A model generated the notes under the pieces. The model worked only from the letters and a program-made list of their open reading frames with translations, was not told where the DNA came from and searched no databases. Source: Halicephalobus mephisto (lineage: Eukaryota; Nematoda; Chromadorea; Rhabditida; Panagrolaimidae). From it: DNA of 64,000 bases. Of the stretch, positions 10,288 through 22,509 are shown in pieces (position 1 is the first letter of the stretch; every line of letters begins with the position of its first letter). The position numbers were made by a program, and so were the translations under genes. The DNA is taken from assembly GCA_009193035.1 (NCBI GenBank), contig SWDT01000015.1, positions 186,001-250,000 on the forward strand, written 5' to 3'.

Positions 10288-13041
10288 TTAATGAACAGGG
10301 ACAAATATTTTCCTTAAAGTACCATGAGCTTCAATACAGCATCCTTTAGGATCTAAAGTTGCTAAGCACAGTCTAGATAACTTGTTATTATTGATCGAAG
10401 ATTGATCGAATCCAGTCTTCATGGCGACCTTATTCAGGTTGGGATTCTCACCAGATTGTCCATAGGAATGATTGGAGACCTTTGATGATTCAGAAGTAGT
10501 TACTTGCCCATTTGAATGACCACTGTCACTACCGCTGCTGTAAGAAAATGCAACAGTTGATCCATCTGTCGGAGAAGGTATGCTCAAAGATCTGGCAAAT
10601 ATCAAATCATTTGCTGATCCAATTTTACTTGCAGCTATCTCATCCAGATTATCCAAAAGAGCTTTCATCATTACACTTTGCTTAGAGAAAATCTGGAGAA
10701 GTTTGCTCGAAGGTGGTTCCGTGTTTTCTGAGATTACCGATTTCTCGTTTACCGCTTTAGGATCGGGAAAATGCAAAAAGAAAGTTTGTTCAGATTCTGA
10801 TTTCAGCCAACTGCAATCACCCACACGCTGAGTTAGAAGGACTTCCATCTTCGAAACATCAACAACAGTAATAAAGTCATATTGGATCCCGATTCTAACA
10901 TTCATTCTTGCCAACGGCGTCGCTCCAGTAAATAACCGTCTACTGTATTCAAGGAAAATTGAAGTTGTTCGTTTCTCCGTTTGTCCATCAAAGAAAGCAG
11001 CTCCATAAAATGGAGTTGATCTCAGGATATCCAAATAAGCTATCCTTCTGTCATTCTTAGATCCAAATTTCGCACTAAAATCCTTGAAATTTTGGACGAC
11101 TTGCGTTTCCAGCCCATGTTTACATTCCATTACCGATAAACCAAATAATTGAAAACTCCGAATCTTAGATAAATGTTGAGCTGGAACAAATTCTGAGAGT
11201 TTATCACTAAAAAATTCCAAGTTAAATTAAATTTTGCAGAAAAAAAAATTACCGAACAAGACTAAAAGCTTCATCATCTTTTCCCTCTTCATATGGCTCA
11301 TAATCGATTGCCATTTGTAGAGCCGCTAATTCTAGAGTTTCTTCAACATTAACAAGGTAACGACCATTCAAGTATTGGTCTCTTGCATCAAGGTACAGTA
11401 ATTCGACTATCTTCTCATAGTCTTTTTGGTACTGAAAAACAAAACAATTATTTTCCAAAAATTATAAAATTACCATTCTTTCAGTATCAATGGATAAAGA
11501 AACATTTCTCCTCAAAACAAGCAGAGGCTCATCTAGAGCAATATCATCTTCATTAGCATAGGTAAATTTCTTCAAAAACAATGGCCACTTATGTCTTACT
11601 TCTGCAGCAACATGATGAGGTTTCAATTGGACCTCAAATAATGGAGATATCAGCCAGAGGGAAAATACTTCTTTAACAATCTCCTCTGGAACTCCAAAAT
11701 ACTCAGCAATTAAAAATAACAAGTCTGTAACTTCAGCCTCTTTCCCTCCTTCAATAGTAAATTGGACCGATTTTCCATCGGAGAAGAAAATACGGATATC
11801 CAGAACCTCTAGAGTAGGCTCAGTTAGATTAGAATTAATTGGTAACAAATTGAAGGATTGAGAGTAGGTAGATCTCTCTTGATTAACATTTGCAAAATCT
11901 CTCATAATCTGAGTAATAGGGGAATATTCATCCATCGTAAACGCCGGGTCGATCCCTGGAGCAGCAGATTGGGATCTCTCTGGACCTTTCGTCGCAAGCA
12001 AGGGCAATTTTATTCCGCGGGATTCAGATAGCTTTCGGGATTTCTGATGGTTCATCACTAAAAAACAAGAATAAGATGAGTCACCAAATTAGATAATGGA
12101 TCACAGAGAACAAAAATAAATTAGACTACGACTAACTAGTCAAGTGAGGAAATTACAGTATATGATTCTGAAATAAATGGAAGAGTAGATTTTGATAAGA
12201 AAACGATAAAAAACTGAGCACAACTTCCGGTGGGAACATCAAGCAGCAGTAATAAAGTGAATCACTTAGGTCAAAAGTCTGTGCTTTAACCTCGATGACA
12301 TCATGTATAGGTTGAAAACAAAACTACAGTAATAGACCATTACGTAACTCAAAAGTTGAAAATGGCCACGAAATTTGGAAAATCTTGTAAAAAAAACTAG
12401 ACTTGTCCTGAACGAGCCGGAAAACAAACAAACGTAAGTTCCAAAAATAGGACTAATAAAGAACAAAACTAGGAATTTCAACATGGCAGACTGAGTTTAA
12501 GTTATGGAAAATTAAACGGCAAGTTTTCAAAATGGTGAATCAGCCTGGTTTTTCAACAAGTAGGAAAATTGCCTGTTTGGTTGAATGCAGGCGTCTGAAT
12601 TTAAACTTCGTCCGTCTTACAGAGACCACGAGCAAAGGGGAAGGCGCACAACTGCGATCAATCGATTAGAGCGGTCGAAAACAACCGAGCATTTGCTGGA
12701 GAAAATACTTGTTATAGTGATGGAAGAACAACAAGACATCAAAGATCGCGGTTCACAAAAACATGCTTACCAAAAAGACGAGTCTGTAAGTCGGAATCAG
12801 AAGCTTGTTTCTCCATCCCCCCTTGAGGACACAGCAACTTCGCGGCTTCTTCGTGGCCTTCACAAGTTCGTCGTCTACCATCTTCGTTAATGATTCTCAA
12901 CTTTTTATTACTTTTTTTTGGGTTGGAATCGCTAGGCTTGTCCATCTCACTCTAAAACAACAGCCAATGGTCAAATTTATATAAAAACAAAGGCCTAACC
13001 TGTAATAAAGAATCCGTAGCATCACTCATTTTTTCTGTCAT
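10288..13041 (-). CDS. FRMD8: FERM-domain protein, FRMD8 / Bili homologue
   Basis: Core model complement(join(10288..11206,11253..11431,11474..12057)), with probable upstream coding exons 12771..12951 and 13000..13041. The full model is 634 residues and in phase throughout. Diagnostic FRMD8 blocks are FSLWLISPLFEVQLKPHH, ANEDDIALDEPLLVLRRNV, STPFYGAAFFDGQTEK and KLLQIFSKQSVMMKALLDN. Together they cover the ubiquitin-like F1 lobe, the helical F2 lobe and the PH-like F3 lobe; a Ser-rich tail follows. FRMD8 (iTAP) stabilises iRhom/ADAM17 sheddase complexes in mammals, and fly Bili modulates Wnt co-receptor recruitment. The upstream exons encode a charged tail of 75 residues with no recognised domain. 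They are joined because the strong donor G|GTAAGC at 12770 and the acceptor at 12058 keep frame. Alternatively the protein starts at the ATG at 12055 and the upstream piece (stop at 12739) is a separate small gene. Confidence 0.85.
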
Positions 13042-13961
13042 TTCTTGAGTAGACTTGATTATCCGGTATATTACAACTGAATAACAGCCATCATCACGAT
13101 CAAATCTAATAAATTATCTAAAATCAATATATGAACATTGAAGAAAATCACAAATGAAGGACGCCGGAATTTGAATTTGAAAAAAATTAACCACAGTTGG
13201 GGGTCAAGGGAAAATCCGGAAAATACAAAAAGATAAAAACAAAAGGATGAGTCATAGATTTTTCCCAACGTGAATCAATCGCGAGATCCAATTGGTTTGT
13301 GAGAAAACAAGTTGCGTGTAAAAATCAGATTTTTCGACAAAACTGGTGAGTTGTCTACTTCCTTTACCAAGGATTCCATATTTGACCACCATCTCAGGCC
13401 ACTTTTCACAAATGCGAACCGACAATACAGACAATCACGACAAAACTGGCTAAGAGGTTGTACCGACGGATTTATTTTTGACAATTATTTGACGAAAATT
13501 TTTTCACTTTTTTAGTTTTTCAAATAAAATATTATAAATAGGAGAAAAATCGATAAAATAGGACCTAAAATCAAAGGAGACTGTTGATTCAGAGAGCAAG
13601 TCAACAAGAATAAAGAGTTTGTTCTTGAGAGAAAGGAAAAGCAGCTCAGCAAACTCTGGTGAGACTTTCGAGCACTGTTCCTTTATCGAAGTGGAGTTCT
13701 CTCAAATAAACACAAAATTTACGGATTAGAAGAACAAGCAGCTTGTTGATAAGTAACTAGGAAAATTATAGCAGAAAAAATCGGTTAAAATCTGATTGAC
13801 GAGATTTTACGACCTTTGCTGATAACTCGGACAGAGATTGTCATCAACAACAGCTTAAAAAGGTCCCAAAGAAGTGATCACTGGAAAAAACTTGACAATA
13901 ATCATAGCAAATTCAAATTTTTTCGATTATGCAAATTTAGTAACGAATTTGCATTCTAAAC
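13042..13961. other. Intergenic region upstream of the FRMD8 gene
   Basis: No gene recognised. It contains the presumed promoter of the divergent minus-strand FRMD8 gene and ends in the left target-site duplication of a SINE (13945-13961). Confidence 0.5.
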
Positions 13962-14279
13962 GTCCTCGGATAGTACCATGGTGGTACACGTGAATTCAAA
14001 TTCACGAAACCCGGGTTCGATTCCCGACCGAAGACCGGCAGTTAGAAGCCTGGCCCGCAAGCTGCTTGTAGGCTAAAAAACAAAGTCCTCTGCATATCTC
14101 TCATTAGAGGCCCGGTTGACCAAAAACGAGCTAGATGATAAGAAGAATCCCAAAGTCCTAGGAACAGAAAACTCGCACCGACGGATGAGTTGGATCAAAG
14201 GTACAAAGGTTTAGCTTTAGTATTGTTTGTGAACTTTGAATGTGCGATATGGGAATAAATAGAATATAGAATAGAAATA
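13962..14279 (+). mobile_element. tRNA-derived SINE with target-site duplication
   Basis: The first ~75 bases fold as a decayed tRNA. There is a near-complete 7-bp acceptor stem (TCCTCGG with CCGAAGA, one mismatch), a D arm GTACC/GGTAC, an anticodon-like stem CGTGA/TCACG with an 8-base loop containing TTC, and a T arm with a perfect B box GGTTCGATTCC. A ~220-bp tRNA-unrelated body follows, then a short AATAGA/ATAGA-rich tail. The element is bracketed by 17-bp direct repeats, GAATTTGCATTCTAAAC (13945-13961) and GAATTTGCACTCTAAAC (14280-14296), differing at one base. Tail plus duplication indicate LINE-mediated retroposition. The tRNA head is not functional: no clean 7-base anticodon loop and stem mismatches. 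Confidence 0.85.
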
Positions 14280-14371
14280 GAATTTGCACTCTAAACAGCT
14301 CTGATTATTTATATCTAGAACGTCGACTGTCTAATCGTAAACTATTTCTCGTTTCAAACAGTTTGTTCGAA

Positions 14372-14509
14372 ATGTCGTCTCTTCGTTACTTTATTCCGAA
14401 CACAAATCTCAAACTTGGGTAATTAAACCTTATAAACACGATCGATAAATCTTTTTTAAGACTGTTGGCAGTCCCTCTGGATCGGTGGCGTTATCGCCGT
14501 TCCGATCAC
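14372..14509 (-). repeat. SL1-bearing repeat, copy A
   Basis: On the minus strand 14429-14408 is an exact 22-base match to nematode SL1 (begins GGTTTAATTACCCAAG). Flanks on both sides are shared with copy B at 39721-39886. Upstream (plus-strand right) are two conserved hairpins: GACTGTTGGCAGTC at 14460-14473, and a GATCGG/CCGATC plus GGCG/CGCC stem at 14479-14507. Downstream is GTTCGGAATAAAG and TTCGAACAAA. The base after SL1 is A, not the GT donor of a working SL RNA gene, so this copy is probably a non-functional or rearranged SL RNA-derived repeat. Confidence 0.7.
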
Positions 14510-14740
14510 AGTTGTAAACCGGTACACATGGCTTCGTTGTAAAACATTTGATTCAAAATACCATATAGTTTAAGATCACCAAAAAGTGATTCTTCCGATG
14601 CCTAAGGACATAAATCCCGGATATAAAGCTTAGGATTTAATCCATTGTTCAAATTCAAATAAAAATATCATTAGGAGAATCTCTGTTAGAGTGTATATAA
14701 CATTTCAGCATTCTCGAAAGCATGATCAAAGAGGAATAGT

Positions 14741-14823
14741 TACTGTATTTCCTCCAAAATAAGCCCCCTCTGGGAGATGGTTGAAAAAATAATTCTCGAG
14801 TTTATTTTAGAAGAAATACGGTA
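14741..14823. mobile_element. Small MITE with ~22-bp terminal inverted repeats
   Basis: TACTGTATTTCCTCCAAAAT at the left is matched in reverse complement by the right end ...TTTTAGAAGAAATACGGTA, 19 of 22 bases. Both ends are bounded by TA, as for Tc/mariner-type insertions. Total 83 bp, no coding capacity. Confidence 0.7.
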
Positions 14824-16673
14824 TGTTTTATATAGAATAACAGATTCGGAGACGTTATTAGTGTTTTTACAGTACACTACTCTCAAATCATGACAATTTT
14901 ACTACGATTATAATCATTTTGAAAACTGCCAAATCATATCGTACTTTATTTCTTAAAATCTACCGAGAAATAGAACAATGGTGGATCTACAGCCCATCTC
15001 TAGAGTCCGTTGTTTCTTGGAACCTTATTTCCGTCTTCCTCACAAATAAATTCTCTCATTCGCCATCAACTATTGACTCAAATGAAATCACAAATCTCGC
15101 TAATCAGTGAATTTCGTTGACAGCCTGCTTGCGTGACTTTTGGATTTTTTGCAATGCACATTCAAAATTAAATAGAGTGATTCTGTTAAAAACTTTAATA
15201 AAAATAAAAATAAAAATATTTTGTGCATTTTATAATGATTTCTTAACAGCAAATCGTTTTCTGAATTTTATACCGAATATCTGTATCAACAGAATTGCTG
15301 GAAAACAGATAAACAACCTAAACAAAGCTAATAATCAAATTTTTATAAAACATCGTTTTAGTTTTTTTGGCAGTGCTTTGGATAGCTGTCATGAGTATTT
15401 CGACTTTATAGATAAAATTCCCAAATAGCTTTAAACTACATCCTTCAATTCAACTTTACAATCAGCAAAAAATTAAAAATATATTCCATTTTCAAAGTAG
15501 TTAATGGATTTGAGACGAAAACAAATGTACAATGAAGTTGCTCAAATCGAAAATCCTAGTTTTGGTCAACGAAATTGGCCCATTTACGGCCGTTAACAAG
15601 GAGAGTTCTGAAAATAGAATAATATCTCATTGACCAACTACGAAGACCGTTCGATTGCTGTAGATATCCACACAACTAATGATTATACGTGCTTTACTAC
15701 TAAAGTAGTGAATTACAGTGAACTCGTGTTAAATGGAACTCGGAAATGTCATTTAATTTTTAATATTCCCTAATTTGAACATTTGATAACTGAAAAATCG
15801 CCATAACTGAGACGTTGTCCCGGTCCCTTCAAGTTCCACTTCTTGCGAGTCCACTGTACTATTGATTTTTTATTTGAAAAAGCTTCAGATAATACAACAC
15901 AACGGATTTCTGTTATTTAAATCATCTTTTCTGTTTTTCTTTTTTAAAAACATTGTTCAAATCAATATTGTATTAGTTATGATCTTTTTGGTAAACTTTA
16001 TTAGAAGATGATTCAACAGTAAGAAGACGTGGGTTTGAAAATTTTTCCTAGACCCCCAGCCAATCCCTTTCAGCCCCAGCAAAAACCCTATCTTCATCTA
16101 TTTTTTCTCGACCTTTGGATTGACGACCGAACCTTCTTCTGTCTTCACTCACATGACTTCAAACGAGAAAGTTTGAGTCTGTCAGGACTATACTTTCAAG
16201 TTCGATCTTTGTACAGATACCCCATCACATGTTTTAAACAAAAACATACTCTTTTTGGCCTTGACTGGTCAAGTTCTTCCAAACATGATTTTTATCTTTC
16301 TATTTATAGCATAACGAGTTTTTAGCCACGTCTCATGTTTGAGTACATATTCAACTGGGCTATCTGGTAATCCAGAAGCTTCAAACAACGAGAAGAAACT
16401 AAAAATGCATTATTAGCCGATATTAAGAAAATATGGAAAATAAAAGACAACAGTCACCACGTTGCAGAAGCTTTTTCTAAAAACTTTTCCAATCAATCCC
16501 ACAGAATTAACAGTGATTATTTTTATTCACAAATCAAATCAAATAACAACGAAGAATGTACATTTTTGGTTTGACAATACCCATATTCAAATAACAACCA
16601 GCAATATTGTAACTTGCACTAACAAATTGAGTATCGTCAGGATTATGTACAGGGCCTGTAGTTCATCGGTCAA
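14824..16673. other. Intergenic region, no recognised gene
   Basis: AT-rich sequence with several open frames of 60-100 codons (for example 15117-15428 and 16029-16325, plus strand). They show no domain, splice structure or codon pattern that would support a gene. Confidence 0.5.
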
Positions 16674-17661
16674 TTATCGGGCGACACCAGCGAGATTCTG
16701 TCGGTCAATTTCAAAATGATTCAAGTGAGGAAATTGCTTGCTAAAATGATGACAGTTGATGTCCATTTCTCCCACGAACTCGAGTTTCTCCAGATTATTT
16801 AGCAAGATTCTGTCCGTGAACGGGATCGGCGATCCTTTCTGCATCGTCAGTCTTAAGCTCTTCACATCACCATTTTGTAGGAGTCTCAGCTGTGATCTAG
16901 CAAACTCGAACCCGACAAAGGTTGTGTAGGAAAGATGCTGGAAAGTGGCTCCGCTATCGGAGAGTCTGTGCATGTAGTATCTTGTTTTGTCTTGAAGGAG
17001 ACTGGATTCCATGTCGCCATCGTCGACGAGATCAAAGTTCATAAGTGAAAGTCTTTCTAAGTGTAGTTTGTCGGAGAAACTTTCCACAGCTTCAATCAAT
17101 CCAATTTTCCCGACGATTTTCAACGTTTCACTGTGTTCGTAGATCAGGTCGGCGATTATTGGATATGATTCACCAACATAACGCCTCCTGATTCTCAAGA
17201 CTTCAAGGACGACATTTTCTTTCGTGAGGAATTTCTCCAGAAGAGGATTCAAGTACTTGGAAGCATTATTGATTCCAATGTTGACAGAGAGTTCAGTGAT
17301 AACTCTAGCATTGTCGAGAATGAAGTCCAAGCATTCTGACGCCTTTTCCAACGACCTCATTAAGCTGCCTTGGATGATCACCTGTGGCTCAGGGTTGGCT
17401 AGCCTGTCTTCATGCCACTTAATTTCAACAGAAAGCGATTTCACTTTGAACAAGGCATAGTCTATGGCTTTCCTGATTTGCCAGTTGGTCGACTGAAAAG
17501 TGGATTGTTTTATATCCAACCAAAGCCAAATAAACACTTACTCGTAATGCAACCGTCTGGTGAATTGGAGACATCTTTACGTAATGATCAAACACCTCAA
17601 ACAACGAATCAACGTCCAGTTGAACTTTATTGTTGTGATAGAATGGGTCTTCCTGGGGCAT
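16674..17661 (-). CDS. Putative F-box / leucine-rich-like protein
   Basis: Model complement(join(16674..17492-side exon,17542..17661)), that is exons 17542..17661 and 16674..17492, giving 312 residues with a 49-bp intron. The N-terminus (LDVDSLFEVFDHYVKMSP) resembles a short F-box-like helix. The rest has irregular Leu-rich repeats with spaced L-x-x-L-x-L (EVLRIRRRYV, LHLERLSLMNFDL, LEKLEFVGEMDI, LNHFEIDRQNLAG), as in the large nematode F-box/FBA/FTH protein families that present substrates to SCF ubiquitin ligases. Family membership is inferred from layout, not from a diagnostic motif. Confidence 0.6.
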
Positions 17662-19064
17662 TCAGTTAAACTTCCTAACAACTGCCTACTTATATTCAAG
17701 TCTCGAGAGCGAAAGTGGGTGGAGTCGATCGAAAAACGAAATACCTGACAGAAAAACAATCAGTCTAGATTCATGTATACTGATAATTTACACGCGACAA
17801 ACACGAGTGGTCAGGAGCCATGTGACAGAAGAGAAAGGACATATTATTCCTTTTTTATACAAACTTCAATTATAGAAAGTTTGATAAAGTCCAAACAGGT
17901 TCTTTCGCAATGGGCTTGGACCACGTGGGTGGAAATCAGGAATCCAGGAGAATTCAGGTGCTTTTAATTGCAAGTTTCCAAACAACAGCGGGTGCAGTTT
18001 TCAAATTTTATATTATGGCTGGTTTTCGCGGGGTCCAAGATAAAATCAAAACCAGATTTGAGGTTCAGCCAGCAGCCAGAGATTAAAACTCCCATATAAA
18101 AGGAAACAAACAACTATCTTACATGATTTTTATATAAAACAACAAATTTCGAAACTGATTCTCAAAGTATATTTTTATGGAGCGAGATAAACAAGGAATA
18201 TTAGCAGAATTTAAATTCAGAATAGTTCAGAAAAAAGACAGATGAAAATAAATCAAGTCAAATTCAAACGAGGAATCTTCTAGAAGCTTCGGCAATGGTC
18301 AGCGGTCAAAGCCAGTTTTGCCAACTGGACGCACAGTGATTAAGACAAAGTCCATCTTTCATTCAGCTTTTGCAGCATACACAAGTGTCGAAATCTGTTA
18401 TCGCAGAGTCCCCGGGTCAACATCGCTATTTCTCTAATAAAAACAGCTAGTCCGTTGAGATTTGAGTTGTTTACTCGGGAGAAAAAATTCGAAAAAGACC
18501 ACGTGGTGGAGAATAGACGCCATCTGCTTAGCGGCATCGATCCAATTTCCGGAGAACCTTTGACGTAAGCCATTCCGCGATCAAGTCAATGAGGACAAAG
18601 TACAAAAAACGAGGAAAAATCCATCACGAGGTAGAACTTTGTTCTGTCTACTTCCCGACGTCCTAATCTTAACATTCCTCATAATTACGACGAACAGTAA
18701 ACATTGATAAACATATATTTCCTTTACGTACCACGTGTTCCTAATATAGAAGTCCAAAAATCGAACACTATTGTATTAGTCTCATTGACGCAAGACAAAA
18801 ACACGGGTCACGAATTTCAAAAAACACTGCCACGAGACAGACTGGGAAATCAATGAGCACGAGGCTTCCCAAAAAGGCTAGCACGAGGCTTTTCCCCATA
18901 GCTGTTCGGCCTCTTCGCGGATTTGAATTTAAAAAATGTCACGTCCACAATTCGCCAACTCGTGAAAAAATAATTTCTCTACTTAGTAATAAAATTATTT
19001 ATGAATTCCAAGTACGAATCCACTCTTTATGAACCAAGATTAACGTCAACAAATAATAACGATA
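17662..19064. other. Intergenic region, no recognised gene
   Basis: Mixed-composition spacer. A 77-codon minus-strand frame at 18340-18573 has no recognisable features. Nothing else supported. Confidence 0.5.
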
Positions 19065-21426
19065 CGGATTATCAAATGCGGCGACTTCAATAGCGAGCGA
19101 GATCGAAACGTACCCTACTCTTCCACTTTAACGGCGAGGAAGATTGAATGATTGTCAGCAATGGAAACGCAAATAATCTTGTATCCCTCGAGATGAGCCG
19201 ATTTCACCAGAGCTGGGGTTTTCACGCTCTTCTCATCCTCTTCCGTGATCCCCAGTCCCAGTTGTCCCACGGAGTCGAAGCCGAACGAGAACGCTCTACC
19301 GTCTTCTGTCCAAGCAATCGAAGCCCCCAGTGTGGCCGTGATTCCTGCTACTTTCACATCATCCGGAAACCCAACCTTCTGCAGTTCGAAGTATCTCCAG
19401 TGTTCCTCGTCTCCCTTTCCTCCGTAGCTCCCAATTCCAAGCTCGTTGTCGGTATTCAGACCCATTCCATACACCTCCCCATCTGCGTTCCGGGCAATCA
19501 CATGCTTCACTCCGGCAATGTGAGTCCACTTCTTCTCGGCGGGGAAAGCCGGGGACACGGTCAGCAGAGGCACGATCAACTTTTTGTTTTGTTCTTCGTT
19601 ATCTTCGTTGTTTTCCATATCTTCTGGCAGAGGAAGTCCAAGTTGTCCAAAGTTGTTCAAGCCACACACGAAAATTCGTCCGTCTTCAGCTCTCGCCATT
19701 GTCCAGTATCCTCCGGCAAACACATCTGTGAATCTGATCATCTTCCCTTTTTCCAACACTGTTCTACGCAGTGATTTCCCGGTGTTGTCGGCAACATACT
19801 TTGACCGAATACTGCCCATTCTCGTAGTGCTCCCCAGCTGTCCATGCGAGCCTTCCCCAAAAGTGTAAACCTCTCCTTGGTTGGATAACATCACTAAATG
19901 ATTCTCTCCTGCTTCGATCTTCACGATAACCACGTCCCCGTGGTGCAGAATGACGGTCGGTCCCTTTCTCATCTTTCCGAAAAGTGCGTGCAGCTCATAA
20001 GATCCATTCTCATCCTGAAATACCAGGTAAACAAGTGGGAAGCATTAATCAACTCACTCTGAGGTTTCCCCAAGCGATCACACTTCCGCGATCAGTCAAG
20101 GCGGCAGTGAAACCAGCACCGGAAGTCAGTTGGACAATCTTGCCCAGCTTCTGGATCTCCTCACTGAAACTCCATAATAGTCAAACAATCAGTCGTTTCC
20201 TCAGCTGCAAGTCCTTTGACGGGACAAGTTTCCTCCTCATTGATTCCGCAGGCATACACTTCATGATCGGCAGTGAGAATTGTTGTGTGAACTCCTCCGG
20301 CGACAACCTGAACAACCTTTGTCCCTTCGGAAGAGCGTCAACAGCCCGAGGTTTCTTCGTTGTTGTCCTTCCCGGGTGACCAAGTTGCTCTCCCTCACCA
20401 CATGTCAGAACTCGTCTGCCGGAACACTCGGAGCGAATTCCTCGTAAGTGTGGAAGTGCCGAGGTGGATTTTTAATAGATCGGGTACTTTCGTTGACTTC
20501 AGTAGTTTTCGGCTTCCGTCCTTTCTTGGCTTTCGGTTGGATCCTCCAGTTGAAGGTTCTCTTGACTTTTCCTGTGAAATATCTTGGGTTGAGTCCTTCT
20601 GCTCTCTGAAAGAAGATCATATATTGTTAAGAGAATATCAAACCTACTCTTCAAAGGCTACAAGATCATTAGAAGGCTCCTTCCGTTTCTTCCCACGACC
20701 AGCACTCTTGGGTTCCTTCTTGGCAGGTGACTTTTTTGGGGGTTCCTTCTCAACAGTCGCTCTCTTCGCCGCTCTTCCATAGCTTTCACGTTTCGGAAGC
20801 TCTTCAACCTTCTTCGCTCGTCCCTTCTTCCTCGGAGTCGGTGGCTCAGCCTCTTGCTCCTTCATTTCATCTTCCTTCACTTTCTCCTGTTCCTTTTCTA
20901 ACGCTTCTTGTTCCATAGCCTCTTCCTCTTTCAGTTCTTCCTGTTCCTCAACTTCCTCTTCTTTCAGTTGTTCTTGTTCCTTAGCTTCCTTCTCTTTCAG
21001 TTGTTCCTGTTCCTCAACTTCCTCCTTTTTCAGTTGTTCTTGTTGCTCACCTTCCTCCTTTTTCAGTTGTTCTTGTTCCTCAACTTCCTCATCTTCTTTG
21101 ACTTGTTCCCCTTCCTTTGCACTGTCTTGGACGATTTCCTTCTTGTCCTGCTCCATGGGTTCATCTTGAACGGCAGCTTGTTCAACTTGCTCGACTGTGG
21201 CGTTGGGGTCCTCTTCGACAATCATCTCGTGTTCTCGCTCCTCCTGTTGTTGATCCACTCCATTTCCTTCCACTTCCATCGATACAGAATCTGCCATGGT
21301 AAACAGCCTAAAAACCGCATTAATCAATAAAATATTATATAAAGACACCACTGAATGAGGGATATTCAAGACGAAACGGACACAGCCAAAGTTAACCGCC
21401 GCTATTATTCGCATGTTGCGGGCGAC
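19065..21426. repeat. Segmental duplication, copy 1
   Basis: About 2.36 kb nearly identical to 59556-61890 in the same orientation. Shared sequence begins near ATTATCAAAT...GGCGACTTCAATAGCG and ends at CGCATGTTGCGGGCGAC, after which the two copies diverge abruptly. Differences are scattered substitutions plus small indels in exon 2 and in the Gln/Glu-rich repeat. Confidence 0.92.
19115..21297 (-). pseudogene. RCC1-like (Ran exchange factor) pseudogene, duplicate of the gene at 59603-61760
   Basis: It has the same three-exon layout as the intact twin, but the middle exon is broken relative to it. There is a 7-bp loss near 20537-20555, a 1-bp loss near 20413, a 1-bp loss near 20330 and a 1-bp gain near 20165. 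Between the last two the shifted frame meets a TGA. Exon 1 (20648-21297; acidic/Gln-rich N-terminus, then a basic GRGKKRKEP tail) and exon 3 (19115-20014; RCC1 repeats such as [21 protein letters not shown] and [11 protein letters not shown]) remain open and nearly identical to the twin. Loss is therefore recent. Assembly error is the main alternative, though four independent indels in one exon make that less likely. Confidence 0.85.
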
Positions 21427-22509
21427 ATTTTTGCGAGATGACGTATGTGAACTAGGTTGATTTTGAAATCTTCGGAAACAATTTCATGAATCGATTTTTT
21501 TATTTTGAAAGATGTTTATGTTGATATATTGAAATCAGGACGACGTGGAAGTGTACGTATTATTGGTGTTGTTTGGAGTTCAAACTTAATGAACAGGTTT
21601 AAAAATGCTAAAAATACATAAATTTTCTTCGAAAAAAAAGATTCTTGGAAAACGTCGGGGGATCCAGAAAGCTTATGTTTTTATTTTTCATCTAAAATCC
21701 TCATTTAGGAACAATATAAGATCTTGAAGGCCAAAACAAGAATTTCTGCAACATCGAAAACCAAAAGCAGTATATTTCCAAGAGCATCATCCTGAAATTA
21801 AAGTCCGAATTTTATGAAAACTCAAAAAGGAACATTAAACTCCTACAATTTAAAAAGAAAAAAGTACAGTTAGATAATGACAGTTTTATTAGTAGGTTCG
21901 TTGGATAAGTTGCTTTCGGATCTCCATGTACTCTATTCCCTCAAACAGGCATATATTTATGTTTTCCATAGTATTAAGCAATTACATAAAGTCGTTAGTC
22001 ATTTTCAATCTCTGGATTACTGCAGTTGGCCTGATTACTTGTGGCTTGTAAGAAATTAAAAGAAGTAGTGGAAAAAGTAAATATTTCGATTATCCTTGTA
22101 CCAATTTCACTGAATTTTAGATATTTGGACCTTTTTAATTTGAAGGAGTAACATTGATTAAGAAAATGAGGATTTTAGTCCTATTTGAAGAGAAAACTGA
22201 GGTTTGAACACTATAATGAACCCCTCGTGGGAAACAAATCAATTAAGAAATTCGCAAAATACCTTCCAAAAACATCAAAATTGAGACCCAAAGAATCTGA
22301 AGGACTTTTTACAGAAGCTGATTGTTTCCAAAATGAAATTAGTTTTTAAATCGACTATTTTTATTTTGACACCTTTGGAAGATAACAAGTATTATTTCGA
22401 AAGAACTTTGCAAAGCATTTGGCCATTGCAGAAACCACAGCTGAGCAGGGGGCAACCCTACCCGTGCTACCATAAACCCAAATAGTGGAATGACTAATGA
22501 TTAACCCGA
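21427..22509. other. Intergenic region, no recognised gene
   Basis: AT-rich DNA without convincing open frames or splice structure. Confidence 0.5.

Noticed and set aside
12585..12890. Plus-strand frame of 101 codons
   Set aside because: Antisense to the better supported, phase-consistent minus-strand exon at 12771-12951; no domain or splice structure.
13962..14036. Functional tRNA gene
   Set aside because: Acceptor and T stems carry mismatches, the anticodon loop is 8 bases with no clean anticodon, and the sequence is the head of a SINE flanked by target-site duplications.
14408..14429. Working SL1 RNA gene
   Set aside because: The leader is exact, but no GT donor follows it, and the normal SL1 RNA stem-loops and Sm site are not seen.
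19148..19774. Long plus-strand frame (208 codons), and its twin at 59636-60262
   Set aside because: Antisense of the RCC1 propeller exon; its length follows from codon bias of the real gene.
20908..21330. Plus-strand Leu/Phe-rich, membrane-like frame, and its twin at 61497-61793
   Set aside because: Antisense shadow of the Gln/Glu/Lys repeat in RCC1 exon 1.
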